Assembly: GCF_026914265.1 (NCBI RefSeq) | Contig: NC_069136.1 | Span: forward strand, 57,411,492-57,475,491 | Direction of reading: 5' to 3' | Length of the DNA stretch: 64,000 nucleotides | Origin: Mya arenaria | Lineage: Eukaryota > Mollusca > Bivalvia > Myida > Myidae | Shown here: positions 1 to 11,735 of the stretch, piece after piece | Layout of the letters: every line of letters starts with the position of its first letter | Position numbering within the stretch: the stretch's first letter is position 1 | Notes under the pieces: model-generated | Databases searched by the model: none | Seen by the model: only the letters and a program-made list of their open reading frames with translations | What the model was told of the DNA's origin: nothing | Translations under genes and position numbers: made by a program

Positions 1-216
1 TGGGAACACACAAATTCTGTCTTTGGGGCCCTTGGATACAGTTTGGAACAGATGATAGGCAACTGGCAGGACAGCAGACGAATGCTGGGTTACTTCCGTG
101 TGGGTTGCACCTATTTCCCGGGTTGCTACAGGAATTCAGAAGGCCGGCATTCGTGGCAACTCGGCAAACAGAATGGTTGTGCTAAAAACGCACACAGTAT
201 CTTTCTAAGGTGGTGA
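1..216 (+). CDS. Possible 3'-terminal exon of an unrecognised gene (5' end outside the window)
   Basis: Frame 1 is open from the first base to a TGA at 214-216, giving 71 residues without an initiator, as expected for an exon entering from the left. The peptide is rich in Cys, Trp, Tyr and Gly (for example GYFRVGCTYFPGCYRN) and looks more protein-like than the low-complexity shadows nearby. The local base composition is also more GC-rich than the following kilobases. I do not recognise a family. A MITE-like repeat starts six bases after the stop. It could be a chance open frame or a relic; the missing left side prevents a decision. Confidence 0.35.
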   Translation, partial: WEHTNSVFGALGYSLEQMIGNWQDSRRMLGYFRVGCTYFPGCYRNSEGRHSWQLGKQNGCAKNAHSIFLRW

Positions 217-221
217 AAAAC

Positions 222-712
222 TTAAAGAGACTAGACACCAGATGACACAGTTGCAAGACAAACTTACATAAAATGGATATCGTTATGGATAGTGTACAAT
301 GCATTGAATCTTACTTACTTATGTATCTGATCGCGTACGACACATGTATCTTTCGCAGTTTTTGCGTATTTTTCCATTTCCAAATTTACTGGGTTTGTCT
401 ACCACGTATAAGTCCCAGTTAATTAACAATTAACAAAGTTAATTAAAAATATATTGTCGGTGTAAGCATCTGTACTAATCATTTGAATTTCACATGCTTA
501 ATATACACACTATAAACTTGGAAACCATTATGCGCTAGTTTTAAACGGGTGTTCTCACTTACTTTAATCACGTTAAACGATGTATTAGCCCCATATCAGC
601 TCGTATTGGCAATTCTACGCCTGTATTGTTGAAATAATGTATTTCCCGATTTAGGGACCATCTGGTGTCAAGTCCCTTTAAATCAAGGGACCATCTAGTG
701 TCTAGTCCCTTA
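222..712. mobile_element. Foldback MITE with ends of the GGGACTAGACACCAGATGGTCCC type
   Basis: The left end at 222-244 (ttaaagagactagacacca) is the reverse complement of the right end at 651-680. A second copy of the right end follows at 685-712. The same motif recurs near 61932-61960, so the family is dispersed. The interior has no coding potential. The duplicated right terminus suggests insertion of one copy beside another, or slippage. Confidence 0.6.
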
Positions 713-820
713 AATGTATCCGATGTAAAATAAACTCGTCACTTCATTTAGGCATTGCTTATAATGTTATTTGTTGATGCTTAGTAGTATTTAGAGGGGT
801 CTTACATTTTTTATTTCATA
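713..820. other. Spacer
   Basis: A short AT-rich spacer between the foldback element and the first pogo-like MITE. I see no gene or repeat in it. Confidence 0.5.
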
Positions 821-937
821 CAGTAAAAACTCGCTATATCGAAGTCGTTGGGTGAAACTTCGAGATAACGAACACTCGATATAACCGACATAATACATTT
901 CTTAATAAACTCAAAATATTCGAAAAAAAAACGACTG
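821..937. mobile_element. Short pogo/Tc1-like MITE with TA target duplication
   Basis: It begins CAGTAAAAACTCGCTATAT and ends ACGACTG, and is bounded on both sides by TA (819-820 and 938-939). CAGT ends with a TA duplication are typical of pogo/Tigger-type elements. It is only about 117 bp, with no coding capacity. Confidence 0.55.
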
Positions 938-967
938 TATTTGCAAAATAGATTCCAGAAAAGCATA

Positions 968-1142
968 CAGTCAAACCCCGTTGGCTCGAACTCGCTTGAC
1001 TCGAACTTCTTGTTGGTTCGAACTGGACATAAAGGACCGATTTCTTTATATTGAAGGTAAAATAGCCCGCTTGGCTCCAATTTTTCGAGGCTCGATGTAT
1101 TTTTGCTGGTCCCTGAGAGTTCGAGCCAACGGGGTTCGACTG
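968..1142. mobile_element. 175-bp pogo-like MITE, copy 1
   Basis: The ends are inverted repeats: CAGTCAAACCCCGTTGGCTC on the left and its near reverse complement on the right, finishing TTCGACTG. The same element, exactly the same length, lies at 21070-21244, with fragments at 16936-16975 and 22335-22556. The open frames across it come from the palindromic structure. The left flank is TA; the right flank is not a perfect TA. Confidence 0.7.
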
Positions 1143-1655
1143 CAATTGATAAAATGCACGTGCAATGGCCCGTTTGCTAGCTTTCAATACAAAACATGGG
1201 GGTTTCCAATATTTGTTTCGGTTTATTATTTACATATGCTCTTCCTACTCATAAATCCTTCCAAAAGATACTAAAAGGTAATGGGGTCATCAAGCATCAA
1301 AAAGTAACATACATGTAATTGTAGATCGAAAGTCTTAACTGCATTGAAATAACTAATAATAGCATGGACTGTATAAAAACATTTAAATAACAGTAGATAT
1401 TTTTCATACATTTTGTTTGAACATCTGACATTGCTAAAAATATCGAACTTCATTTATGATGTCTTTATATCTAAAAAACTCACAGTTAGGCGTAAAATAA
1501 AAATTGCTTCTTTCCATTTACCTGACCGACACTATTGTTTCCTCCCGACCCTACATTTTTTGCCGCAGTGAGGATTTTATTCCGTTATTTTTTAAACATT
1601 AGATGTTCATAACATGATACTTACATTTAGATTCCCGATCATTGGCATGTACTCT
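1143..1655. other. No gene seen
   Basis: AT-rich sequence with short accidental frames only. I see no repeat structure or splice-supported coding here. Confidence 0.5.
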
Positions 1656-1659
1656 TGGA

Positions 1660-2480
1660 GAAGATTGACCCAAGACGGCGGGCAATTGGCCGGACAGCTC
1701 GCTGTGAATACAGATATTAATTCAATATGATATTCATCACCAATAAATAACTACAATTTACAAGATGGCGATAATGGTCGGGCAACTCGCTGTGAATACA
1801 GATATTCATTCAATATGATATTCATCACCAATAAATAACTACAATTTACAAGATGGCGATAATGGTCGTACAGCTCGCTGTGAATACAGATATTAATTCA
1901 ATATGATATTCATCACCAATAAATAACTACAATTTACAAGATGGCGATAATGGTCGGGCAGCTCGCTGTGAATACAGATATTAATTCAATATGATATTCA
2001 TCACCAATAAATAACTACAATTTACAAGATGGCGATAATGGTCGGACAGCTCGCTGTGAATACAGATATTCATTCAATATGATATTCATCACCAATAAAT
2101 AACTACAAATTACAAGATGGCGATAATGGTCGGGCAGCTCGCTGTGAATACAGATATTCATTCAATATGATATTCATCACCAATAAATAACTGCACTTTA
2201 CAAGACGGCGGACAGATTTGTTCGGACAGCTCGCTGTGAATACACCGATACATTCAAAATGAAATTCCTCATCAATTAATTACTAAAATAAACAAGACTG
2301 CGGGCAATCGGACGGACAGCTCGCTGTGAATACAGATATGCATTCAATATGATAATATCACCAATAGATAATTACAATATACAAGGCTGCGGGTAATCAG
2401 CCGGACAGCTCGCTGTGAAAACAGTTATACATTTAATATGATATTAATCTTCAATTAGTGACAACAATATTCAAGACGGC
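1660..2480. repeat. 88-bp satellite-like tandem array, about 9-10 copies
   Basis: The phrase GCTCGCTGTGAATACAGATA recurs at 1697, 1785, 1873, 1961, 2049 and 2137, exactly 88 bp apart. It then recurs at 2229, 2319 and 2408 with spacing of 92, 90 and 89. The first six units are nearly identical and the last three are diverged, so the array is homogenised at its left and decays to the right. Degenerate traces continue to about 2590. No frame survives through it. Confidence 0.92.
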
Positions 2481-2754
2481 GGACAAATCGTTCTGAAAAA
2501 ATCGATACAGTCGAAATGATATTTTACGTCAATAAATGACTAAAATAAACAAGATGGCCGAAAAATGTTCGAACAGCTAGTACATTCAAACTTGTCAACA
2601 ACATTCTAAAGACACAGTTTATATAAGATGATGTATAAGTAGTAGAATATAACAGTATAGTATATAAGCGATAGCTTATTGTTACCAATAATGCACCTTA
2701 CAGATCGGACACTTCCAACTGGTATTTAAATTTTATCATAGGGTATGTGTATTG

Positions 2755-3045
2755 TGTGGCGGACCCTTGGTATAGTGGTAACACAATTGATTGCGAATCC
2801 ATTTGTCGGAGGTTCGATTCCCCGCAGCATTACTTAAACATTATAATCGTCTTCCTGGAGGGATGTTAAATGGGGGTCCTGTGAGAAAGTGCTATACACT
2901 GGTGCATGTTAAAGAACCAGGGTAGCTCTAACCAGGGTTACATTATGTATGTGCACTTTGCTCCCAAAACCCTAAAATGACTAACAATCTTATCGGAGCA
3001 CTCGCCGAATGGGCTTGTCCGAGTGCGAAAACAAATAAACGTACA
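2755..3045 (+). mobile_element. tRNA-derived SINE
   Basis: The head resembles a tRNA gene: an A box TGGTATAGTGG at 2768-2778 and a B box GGTTCGATTCC at 2811-2821. A non-tRNA body follows (GGAGGGATGTTAAATGGGGG and GTGCTATACACTGGTGCATG), of the kind that forms conserved SINE cores in many invertebrates. It runs into a tetranucleotide tract. The 3' half of the tRNA does not close an acceptor stem with the 5' half, so this is a SINE and not a working tRNA. I do not assign a SINE family name. Confidence 0.75.
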
Positions 3046-3047
3046 CA

Positions 3048-3087
<40 letters not shown>

Positions 3088-3126
3088 CCCCCCCCCACAC
3101 ACACACTCACACACACACACACACAC
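3044..3126. repeat. (ACGC)n / poly-C / (CA)n microsatellite
   Basis: About 11 ACGC units are followed by a C run and then by CA repeats. It sits at the tail of the upstream SINE, a usual place for simple repeats to expand. The open frames on both strands here are repeat artefacts. Confidence 0.95.
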
Positions 3127-4385
3127 ATGTATATTATTTACAAGGTACCTAAACATAATCACAGCAACGTCAGTGAAATCCCTTTATAGATTGCACTTTG
3201 ACTTTCACGACTATCATTAAGAAGCTCTTGAACACAGAACTACCGTTACATATAAGATAAGTTTATATCAGCTCTTCCTCATATTTTATCATTTGCATTT
3301 TTTTTCAGGTACGGACAATTATTCATATCCACATATAGACATTGCATGCATCGAATCTATATTATGTGACATGTTAAATTCACGTTTTATAAATGTATTT
3401 ATTATATACTCATCATAAATCCACACGCAATAGATATCGCAAAATACGGTAGCCCGTATTCCACTCGTGTGACGTCACGTCATAGCAAATATCGTTTCGC
3501 CATGTTAGAATGACGTCATAAAACAAAATAGTGCGTCGTTAAAATGACATTTATTATGAAAAATCATTTGGCTTTTAAGTGATCTACCAGAAATGAATAT
3601 ATGACTCGTGTAATCCGAAACTGCAAAAATCGAGTGGAATACAACCTCCCGGATCAAAACGCTGTACTAATAACTATTTTATATCCTATGACTATGTACA
3701 TTGTCGAATAAAATTATGTTCTTTTCTGTTATCTTCTTTTCCGTTCATTACACAGTATGCACACACACAATTAACATGCATGGATTATTATTGTCTGTGT
3801 TCCATAACATAATAATTATGTAGTAATTATTAAACAATATATCTAGGCAAAATGCCGATAAGAACACCCATTATGATTACATATTTTAAGTATTTTTAGT
3901 CACTTGAAGGTACAATATTAACTTCTAAAGCTTCAATCTACAATATGATCAAAACCATATGATCGCGGCCTTATATATTATAGTGTGAAGTATCTAATGG
4001 CATGAGTATAACTCGTAATATATGATAAATATTTCCCTAAATGCCATTGCTTTATACATATACACATAAACATCCAGATTTTAAAAACATTGATCTTTAA
4101 TATTTATGTATTACGATAGATTGAGATATATTTTGATCGGTATAACGATATTTCTTCAACTTGTTATTTCTCTTCCCCCCCCCACCAGGAAAAAAAAGCG
4201 TACATAAAGGATTCCTTTTGAATGTTGGTATAAGACCACATTTATTTCACCGAGAGAAATGAAATGTTTCACGAGTTAACTAAGTTACGCTTGAATAAAC
4301 ACGTTTCTGTGATCACGAGTGAATTAAATTTTGATTGTACACCAACATCAAGAAATATTCTGTTTCTTTATGCTCAAAATTATTA
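3127..4385. other. No gene; possible MITE at 3449-3653
   Basis: AT-rich sequence without a supported gene. Within it, GTATTCCACTCG near 3452 and its reverse complement CGAGTGGAATAC near 3631 could be the ends of a roughly 200-bp MITE. A CRE-like palindrome GTGACGTCAC lies near 3468. Neither proves function. Confidence 0.4.
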
Positions 4386-4500
4386 AAAATGTCAATTTAA
4401 TTGTTGTTTTTTGTTCAGTCGAATGATCAACATAACATAGTGACGTCATATTGGTGACTTCATTTTGAAGACTTAAAAACGGTAAAGTCCATAAACGTTA
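4386..4500 (+). repeat. Dispersed repeat, partner of 32626-32720
   Basis: ATGTCAATTTAATTG, then TAGTGACGTCATATTGGTGA and a following tract ending in a phenylalanine/lysine-rich AT stretch, match 32626-32720 in order (GTCAATTTAATTGG, then TGTGACGTCATTTTGCTGAC). The second copy is inside intron 3 of the ASB-like gene. Type unknown. Confidence 0.4.
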
Positions 4501-5130
4501 CAAAGAAAACGGTTTTAAATCACAAATAATATAAAATTGATATTTTCACTGCAGTGAAAATAACAGAAGTGAAAACGTTCAATTATATTTCATCGAAAAG
4601 CATACAATTAAGTATTACTCTTGTCGTAAATTTGCCATATATAATCAATTACCAGCTTAGCAAGATTTAACAAAAACAGAACCGATATAAAAAGCGCACT
4701 CACCCTGAGGAGGTCCTGATTGTGCAGCGGACAGACGGACGCACACATATAAAACACACATAAATAGTGCTATATCGTTAGCGTACCTCATCTTCACGGC
4801 TGAGTTTGCTTTCACAAGGCTGTAGCTTTAAGAGTGTGCAGACAAGCGATTGTAATAGCTTTATTTGATTGCAATTAAACACGACTTTGACACGGTGTGC
4901 TTAAAACGGAGGCCCGGGAATTAGTTTTTATCAAGCACATAAGAAAGTAGTGTTGAAGTTGTATGATTAAAACAATGCATTGCTAGTAAATGTGATTGTT
5001 ATAATTTTGGATTCACGTTTTATGCTTGACGTAAAATTAATTTAGTATTTATACATTAAAAGGAACACGCGAAAATGTTTATTTATGAATGGGTATACTG
5101 GCTCGGTAGTAGACAAAAATAATGTTCCAG
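4501..5130. other. No gene seen
   Basis: AT-rich stretch before the 47-bp array. I found no open frame of note, RNA gene or repeat. Confidence 0.5.
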
Positions 5131-6918
5131 GTAAAGACTAATTAAGGTGATTATTAGTTAGAGACTACTTTAATGTGATATTGTGAGTAAACTGATTGTA
5201 AAGATTAGAGACTACTTTAAGGTGACTTGTGAGTAAACTGATTGTAAAGATTAGAGACTACTTTAATGTGACGTTGTGAGTAAACTGATTGTAAAGGTTA
5301 GAGACTACTTTAATGTGATATTGTGAGTAAACTGATTGCAAAGATTAGAGGCTACTTTAATGTGATATTGTGAGTAAACTGATTGTAAAGATTAGAGACT
5401 ACTTTAAGGTGACATCGTGAGTAAACTGATTGCAAAGATTAGAGGCTACTTTAATGTGACATTGTGAGTAAACTGATTGTAAAGATTAGAGACTACTTTA
5501 ATGTGATATTGTGAGTAAACTGATTGCAAAGATTAGAGACTACTTTAAGGTGACTTGTGAGTAAACTGATTGTAAAGGTCAGAGACTACTTTAAGGTGAC
5601 ATCGTGAGTAAACTGATTGTAAAGGTCAGAGACTACTTTAAGGTGACATCGTGAGTAAACTGATTGTAAAGGTCAGAGACTACTTTAAGGTGACATCGTG
5701 AGTAAACTGATTGTAAAGGTCAGAGACTACTTTAAGGTGACATCGTGAGTAAACTGATTGTAACGATTAGAGACTACTTTAAGGGACATTGTGAGTTAAC
5801 TGATTGTAACGATTAGAGACTACTTTAAGGTGACATCGTGAGTAAACTGATTGTAAAGGTCAGAGACTACTTTAAGGTGACATCGTGAGTAAACTGATTG
5901 CAAAGGTCAGAGACTACTTTAAGGTGACATCGTGAGTAAACTGATTGTAAAGGTCAGAGACTACTTTAAGGTGACATCGTGAGTAAACTGATTGTAAAGG
6001 TCAGAGACTACTTTAAGGTGACATCGTGAGTAAACTGTTTGTAACGATTAGAGACTACTTTAAGGTGACATTGTGAGTAAACTGATTGTAAAGATTAGAG
6101 ACTACTTTAATGTGATATTGTGAGTAAACTGATTGCAAAGATTAGAGGCTACTTTAATGTGACGTTGTGAGTAAACTGATTGCAAAGATTAGAGACTACT
6201 TTAAGGTGACTTGTGAGTAAACTGATTGTAAAGATTAGAGACTACTTTAAGGTGACTTGTGAGTAAACTGATTTTAAAGTTTAGAGACTACTTTAATGTG
6301 ATATTGTGAGTAAACTGATTGTAAAGGTTAGAGACTACATTAATGTGATATTGTGAGTAAACTGATTGCAAAGATTAGAGGCTACTTTAATGTGACGTTG
6401 TGAGTAAACTGATTGCAAAGATTAGAGACTACTTTAAGGTGACATCGTGAGTAAACTGATTGTAAAGGTTAGAGACTAATTTAAGGTGACATTGTGAGTA
6501 AACTAATTTTAATGGTTTGAGACTACTTTAAGGTGATATTGTGAGTAAACTGATTGTAAAGATTAGAGACTACTTTAAGGTGACATTGTGGATAAACTGA
6601 TTGTAAAGGTTAGAGACTACTTTAAGGTGACTTTGGGAGTAAACTGATTGTAAAGGTTAGAGACTACTTTAAGGTGACATTGTGAGTAAACTGATTGTAA
6701 AAGTTAGAGACTACTTTAAGGTGACATTGTGAGTAAACTGATTGTAAAGGTTAGAGACTACTTATAGGTGACATTGTGAGTAAACTGATTGTAAAGGTTA
6801 GAGACTACTTTAAGGTGAGTATACTGATTGTAAAGGTTAGAAACTACTTTAAGCTGACATTGTGAGTACATTGATTTTAAAAGTTAAAGACTACTTTAAT
6901 GTGACTTTGTGAGTAAAA
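5131..6918. repeat. 47-bp minisatellite, about 38 copies
   Basis: The unit contains GTGAGTAAACTGATTGTAAA followed by GATTAGAGACTACTTTAAGG. Spacing between units is 47 bp, with 45-bp variants where a dinucleotide is missing. Variant classes (gatatt, gacatcg, gacttg) are clustered: the middle third is dominated by the gacatcg type, which shows local homogenisation. 47 is not a multiple of three and all frames are closed, so it is not coding. There are no unique spacers, so it is not a CRISPR array. Confidence 0.96.
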
Positions 6919-7829
6919 ATATCACATCTCATTTTTTGTAATGGTACACACATTTTAATTGAATTGAATCATGGACACTTTGAAGATCTGTACTGAACAC
7001 CTATATGTGGCTTTGTGAATACAGTGAGTTATTAGAGCGAGCTGACCTTTTTGGAAGGGTTTTCCCTCATGGAGAACATCATGTGCACTCTTTTTCAATC
7101 AAGAAATTGAATGCTCTATTTGTTAAAATGTGTGCTGTCGTTTATTAAAATGCTTATAATATGTTGTAACTACGTAAAAACTTAACATATCTGGCAGTTG
7201 GAAGTTAAAACTACTTCAATTAAACACATTCCAAACATTGTCAAATTTAAAACTATTTAGTTCTTCACAGCCCGAAACAATGTGGCCTTTTTCACACTCA
7301 TCACTCTGTGTATTTTTTCTGCAACACATTTCCCTTTTTTAAAACCTGACTAAAACCCTACAGTAGTTAAGGCCTACCAAAGGCTATCATCTCTAAAAAA
7401 ATAAGAGTGCTTCATAAAGAAACTAAGTAACTTGATCTTGCACAAATTGCTATTTACACTTGCGGTTTCAGAGCATGCCTGTAACGCAAATATTATCCTG
7501 TTGCATGATATTATTTATTAAACGATCATAGAGCGGGCCTCCGAGAGAAAACAAAAAAGCATTTATGACAAAATGATATGCTAATTGGATGTCGTTTAGC
7601 GATGACAGCCAGCAATCAGAAACTTGTCATTTGTACACAACAATTAAACGGGCGTCGGGATATATATTGCAAGGCCTTGTTACGGTTCATAATACAGTTA
7701 CTGCATCAGCTCAGTATAAACACTTCTGTCTGTCTGTCATGTGGTTTAGCTTTTGTTGGCTTTTTACACCAGCTTGCGAACAGTCGCCCACGTTAGCAAA
7801 AAGGTTTACGTTGACTCCCTGCAATATCA
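6919..7829. other. No gene seen
   Basis: Non-repetitive AT-rich sequence. An overlapping pair of frames around 7578-7933 has no family signature and runs into a dispersed repeat, so I do not call it a gene. Confidence 0.45.
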
Positions 7830-7893
7830 GTGTGTGTATACCACGTGATAAATTGCGTCATAAATGCTACGCCGAAGGCAATATTTTGCCTCG
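7830..7893 (+). repeat. Dispersed repeat motif, copy 1 of 3
   Basis: The stretch around TGTGTATACCACGTGATAAA and GTCATAAATGCTACGCCGAA recurs at 12322-12383 on the same strand and at 31157-31205 inverted. This indicates a mobile or amplified element with a conserved terminus; its other end is not clear for this copy. Confidence 0.55.
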
Positions 7894-8039
7894 AGTGATG
7901 ACTTTAAACAAAATGTGGTGGACTGCATATTGATTTTTTTTATTGAAACAGGACTTAGAATAGCAAACGGGCGTGAAGGGGATGATAAAGATTTTGGGGC
8001 TTTTACATTAGTGGGTGTGTAATAGGTTACTGCATTGAA

Positions 8040-10060
8040 GATAAGGCTTTGCTCGCTAAATTTGTAAATTTCAATGCTCATGGGCCAAACGTTTTGTCAG
8101 ACTACAGCTTAACTGAATTTGAACTAGAACTGTCATCAAATATACATGAAAAATTAGAAAATAACGCAAGTCATTCACATAATAATTTTGAAAATACCAT
8201 TTCGTGGAGTCATACGGAGAAAAAAAAATATGATAGTACTTTAAACGGCGAAAATTTTATTCAGTTTATGAATCAGTTAGAGAGATCAGTTGAACGATCG
8301 GAAAATAATTCTGATATTGATTCGTGTTTATCGATTTTTATTAACGGTATCGATTATATATGCGTACCATATTTTTTTATGTTAAACAGATTAATATGTA
8401 AATCCTTCTTCTTTTGGTGAAAGGAATAGTTTTTTTCGATGAAACGTGAAAAGACGATCGAACGTCAATTTACATTGCTTTAATAGAAAAAATTACAGGA
8501 AATATAAAACTGTGGAAAATAAGGATACAATGATTCGGGCGAGAAGTATTTATAAAAGAAGTTATAACTATTAATATAGGAATAAAAGAATGATAATTAA
8601 TAAATGCTACATATAACAATGCAAAAGAACATTGGAAAATATTAGAAGATGGAACAACTCCTTAAATATATCTGAATAGTTTACAGCCTACTTAATTAAT
8701 GATCCTAGTGGGGGGTTTTCAGTCAGACATATAATACTTTAATAATACTATTTTACAAAATAAATTAAATATTATTTTACCTGAACTAGATTTGCCATTC
8801 ACTGAGCAAGACGTTCGAAAGGGTATTTCAAATTTGAACTTGGCAAAAGTGCTGGTATAGATCGGATTCTTATTTTTTGACATATGGTAAACATAGATTA
8901 TCGACTTTTCTATTAAGACTATTTGATAAACTATAAGTTATCGGGAATTTCCGGAAAGGTGGACTAAGGGTTATAGAATCCCAATACATAAAAAGGGAAA
9001 ATAAAATGAAGTTGAAAAAATTCGAGGAATCACATTATTAAGTTTTGTGGGAAAACTAGTTACAAATTTAATTAATAGTCGGCTTTCAACATGATCGAGA
9101 AACAAGCTGGTTTCAGAGCTAAATTGAGTACCGTCGATAATATCTTTATATCACGAAAATTAATTTACCATATTCGTAATAAAAACAAACAGTTATTCTA
9201 TGTTGCTTTTTTATGGATTTTACGAAAGCGTTTGACTATGTAGTACGTGACAATCTGTGCTGTAATATATATATATAAGTTCAAACAGGCAATCGTTTTC
9301 ATTAATAAAGTATATGTATAATCATGTATATTTAAGAGATAAATACCATCGTGAGTGTGCAGTGTTTTAAAGTAATTAAGGTGTCCGTCAAGGCGAACGT
9401 CTATCTCCGTTATTATTTTATGTGTATATCTAGCAGAAGAATTACAAGCGAATATTAATATTTTAGAGGAATATTGTAACACGTGGAAATTTAAGGCTAA
9501 TAAAGACAAAATTAAGGATATGTTTAGTAGATACCTTTTAAATGGTCAATTTAATCATCGATTCAATAAAGAAGTTGGTAGGTGGAATAATACAGTTTGT
9601 GGGGAAATAATTCACCCATAATTTAATTTCTTAGAAGACCAGTTCATTTTTGATTGAAGCCTATCACAAATATTAGATCGAAATATATTCCATGATGTTA
9701 TCGTTCTCATCTAAATATGTATCAAACCATATAATTGCTGAATACAGAAATTATATGTGTGTTAAAGAAGCTTTCTTTGTCCGTGTATAAAGCATTTGCT
9801 CAGGGAAAGGATTTCATAAATTTACATACATATACATGTTTTTTTAATATCTAAGTACCGTTAAACTGTTAAAAAGTTTTAAATGATTCGTACGTAATAT
9901 TAGTTCTTAAAAAGAAGTTAAATATTTATTTTTCTGTATGTTCTATATGAACCGCCAAGCAAATATTTAATAATGAAAAATGATCATGGCCTGTCATAGT
10001 TTACTTCATTGATGTAATTATGAGTGATGTTATGTGTGGAAATAAACTTCTGAATCAGTT
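8040..10060 (+). mobile_element. Degenerate LINE (non-LTR retrotransposon) remnant
   Basis: Pieces of a LINE polyprotein appear in order on the plus strand. First comes an endonuclease tail (NVLSDYSLTEFELE, near 8085). Next are reverse transcriptase motifs: KSAGIDRI near 8840, QAGFRAKLSTVDNIF near 9105 and DFTKAFDYVVRDNL near 9215. A GVRQGE-like segment lies near 9380, followed by C-terminal traces. The frame changes repeatedly, for example in a T run just before DFTKAF, and stops are frequent. The catalytic YADD segment appears to be deleted. It was once a self-copying element encoding endonuclease and reverse transcriptase and is now dead. The 3' boundary is uncertain. Confidence 0.8.
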
Positions 10061-10092
10061 CTGTTATTCTGTTTCATTTCAACCTAATACCA

Positions 10093-10200
10093 GGGGCGTA
10101 GCCAGCCCTCTATTCACGTGGATTCGTAATTGTGCTAGAGGGGTTCGGGGGCTGCGGCCCAATCGTAAAATTTGAAAACCCTAGTGCAATCTTGCATTCA
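10093..10200 (+). mobile_element. Terminus of a CAGGGGCGTAGCCAG-type transposon
   Basis: The sequence starts CAGGGGCGTAGCCAGCCCTC, a terminus type often seen on DNA transposon derivatives in invertebrates. A reverse-complement relative (GCTACGCCCCTG) lies near 40960. The matching other end was not located. Confidence 0.4.
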
Positions 10201-10562
10201 GGGCGTCCTGTGGTGCTTTATGTAGTACTGAAAAATATTCAGCTTTAGGATCATGTAGTCAAGTATGCATACTGCAACTTTGGCTGATTTTTTTTATTTA
10301 GTCATGTGGATTCAGCCGCGTACTCGCGTAAAGGCAGCTACGTGCCTGAATATTGCTTTACATCTCGTACATATAAGGATAATCCCAGGCGCGTAAGCTC
10401 TTCTTGCTGATAGTCATAATTCCATTACCATCTGGTGATCAGTCAGCGTATAAAACGTTCGTAACGATAATTAATTCAATTAAGAGCTCTGATTCATAAT
10501 CTAGAAAAGAGCTTGTATGTACTAGAAAAGAGCTTGTATGTATTAATAGAATCAAACATTTA
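10201..10562. other. No gene; small duplication near 10503
   Basis: Non-coding. The phrase ACTAGAAAAGAGCTTGTATG occurs twice side by side near 10500-10545 (21-bp spacing). Confidence 0.5.
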
Positions 10563-10855
10563 AAGGGGCGGGTCCAGTTTTCGACGTTAGAGGGGGCGTA
10601 AATTAGGAGCGTAACCTTTTGACTTATGCCCCTTACTGAGAACCGATTTTTCTTTTGTTAAAAGAGTTGGCATGGGTGTGTGTGTGTGGGGGGGGGGGGG
10701 GTGAAAATTCTAACAATTTCTAGTCCGAAATGGTGCGTTTGGGGCGTATTTTATTCCCTTTTGTCTCCTATATTGAAATACAAACAAAACGATTTTTAGG
10801 GAAAGGGGCGCCGGGTGCGCCCCCCCCCCCCCCCCCCCGGATCCGCTAGTGATTT
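10563..10855 (+). mobile_element. Dispersed DNA element, copy 1 (partner 31205-31425)
   Basis: Shared blocks with 31205-31425 in the same order are TCGACGTTAGAGGGGGCGTA, AACCTTTTGACTT, ACAATTTCTAGTCCGAAAT and a terminal CCGCTAGT. The copy contains a G run near 10690 and a C run near 10820. No coding capacity. Confidence 0.6.
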
Positions 10856-11535
10856 ATACACTTTTTATGATCAAATGAATTTATAATTACATCCATTGAT
10901 TCTCGACATGACATTGTCAGTAGGAGATAGTGAGCAAAACGGTCACCAAACAGTTATATACATAATATGTACCAAACATATTACTATATTATCACAAATT
11001 TTGACCAATACTTTCACTTGTAATTGACAACTAGTAGATTTAGTGCCCTGGCAACCTTATCATTAAGGGTAGCGTGCCGAGCGGTCTAAGGCGCTGGTTA
11101 ACAGACTTTTTGAGAATCAGTTAAAATTAACAAGCTAAGTGAGTATATTCCAGTTGATGTTATTCGTAATTATTGATAAATTTGCTAAACATTGTACTTT
11201 TCGACGTATAGAAAAACAATAAAGAAGGGATTAGGACACAATCAGCCTACCATTGTTTTTTTCGCAAAGACGGACAGAGTTTCACCTCCGTTCTCCATGG
11301 ATTTTAGCGTATCTTGCGAATGAATAGAAATGCTGTTAAATGTAAAAAAAACACATTATCTAGTATACATACAGTATGCAGCATGGGTCAAACATAATGA
11401 ACCTTATGCATGAAAGGTTGATCAAGATAAACAACTTAATTATCACTGGCAATCGTTCCAATGCGTTTTAAGATGGGATTTAACATTGACATTGTAGGGT
11501 TTTAACAGAACAGAACAGAATTTTATTAGACGTGT
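10856..11535. other. No gene; tRNA-Leu-like half at 11067-11100
   Basis: GGTAGCGTGCCGAGCGGTCT followed by AAGGCGCTGG looks like the first 30 bases of a Leu/Ser-type tRNA including its A box. No anticodon arm, B box or acceptor closure follows. It is best read as a truncated SINE head or tRNA pseudogene. The rest of the stretch is unremarkable. Confidence 0.45.
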
Positions 11536-11735
11536 AGACACACCATTTTATTGAAAAAGTGTTTCTATCAATGCTATTCTCGTTTATTCGGAAAGGGCCG
11601 TAACTGATGCTGGAAAAACTCGTAGCCCATTTACTTTTCATGTCATTTTTTATATGAACGTAAACTGTTACAATGCACTGTTTCTGTGTTTCTCTTGTTT
11701 TCATTCCCATATATTTTGCAAATGTAGGATCACAG
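11536..11735 (+). repeat. Dispersed repeat, copy 1 (partner 13381-13570)
   Basis: ACACACCATTTTATTGAAA, AATGCTATTCTCGTTTA and AAAGGGCCGTAACTGATGCT occur in the same order and orientation at 13381-13570. The element type is unknown. The open frame on the opposite strand is not supported by any family. Confidence 0.6.

Noticed and set aside
2761..2830. Functional tRNA gene
   Set aside because: A and B boxes are present, but the acceptor stem does not close and the sequence continues into a SINE body.
5131..6918. CRISPR-like array
   Set aside because: Whole 47-bp units repeat without unique spacers, in eukaryotic DNA.
8049..8420. 123-codon frame as a host gene
   Set aside because: Its content matches the end of a LINE endonuclease and is continuous with reverse transcriptase remnants downstream.
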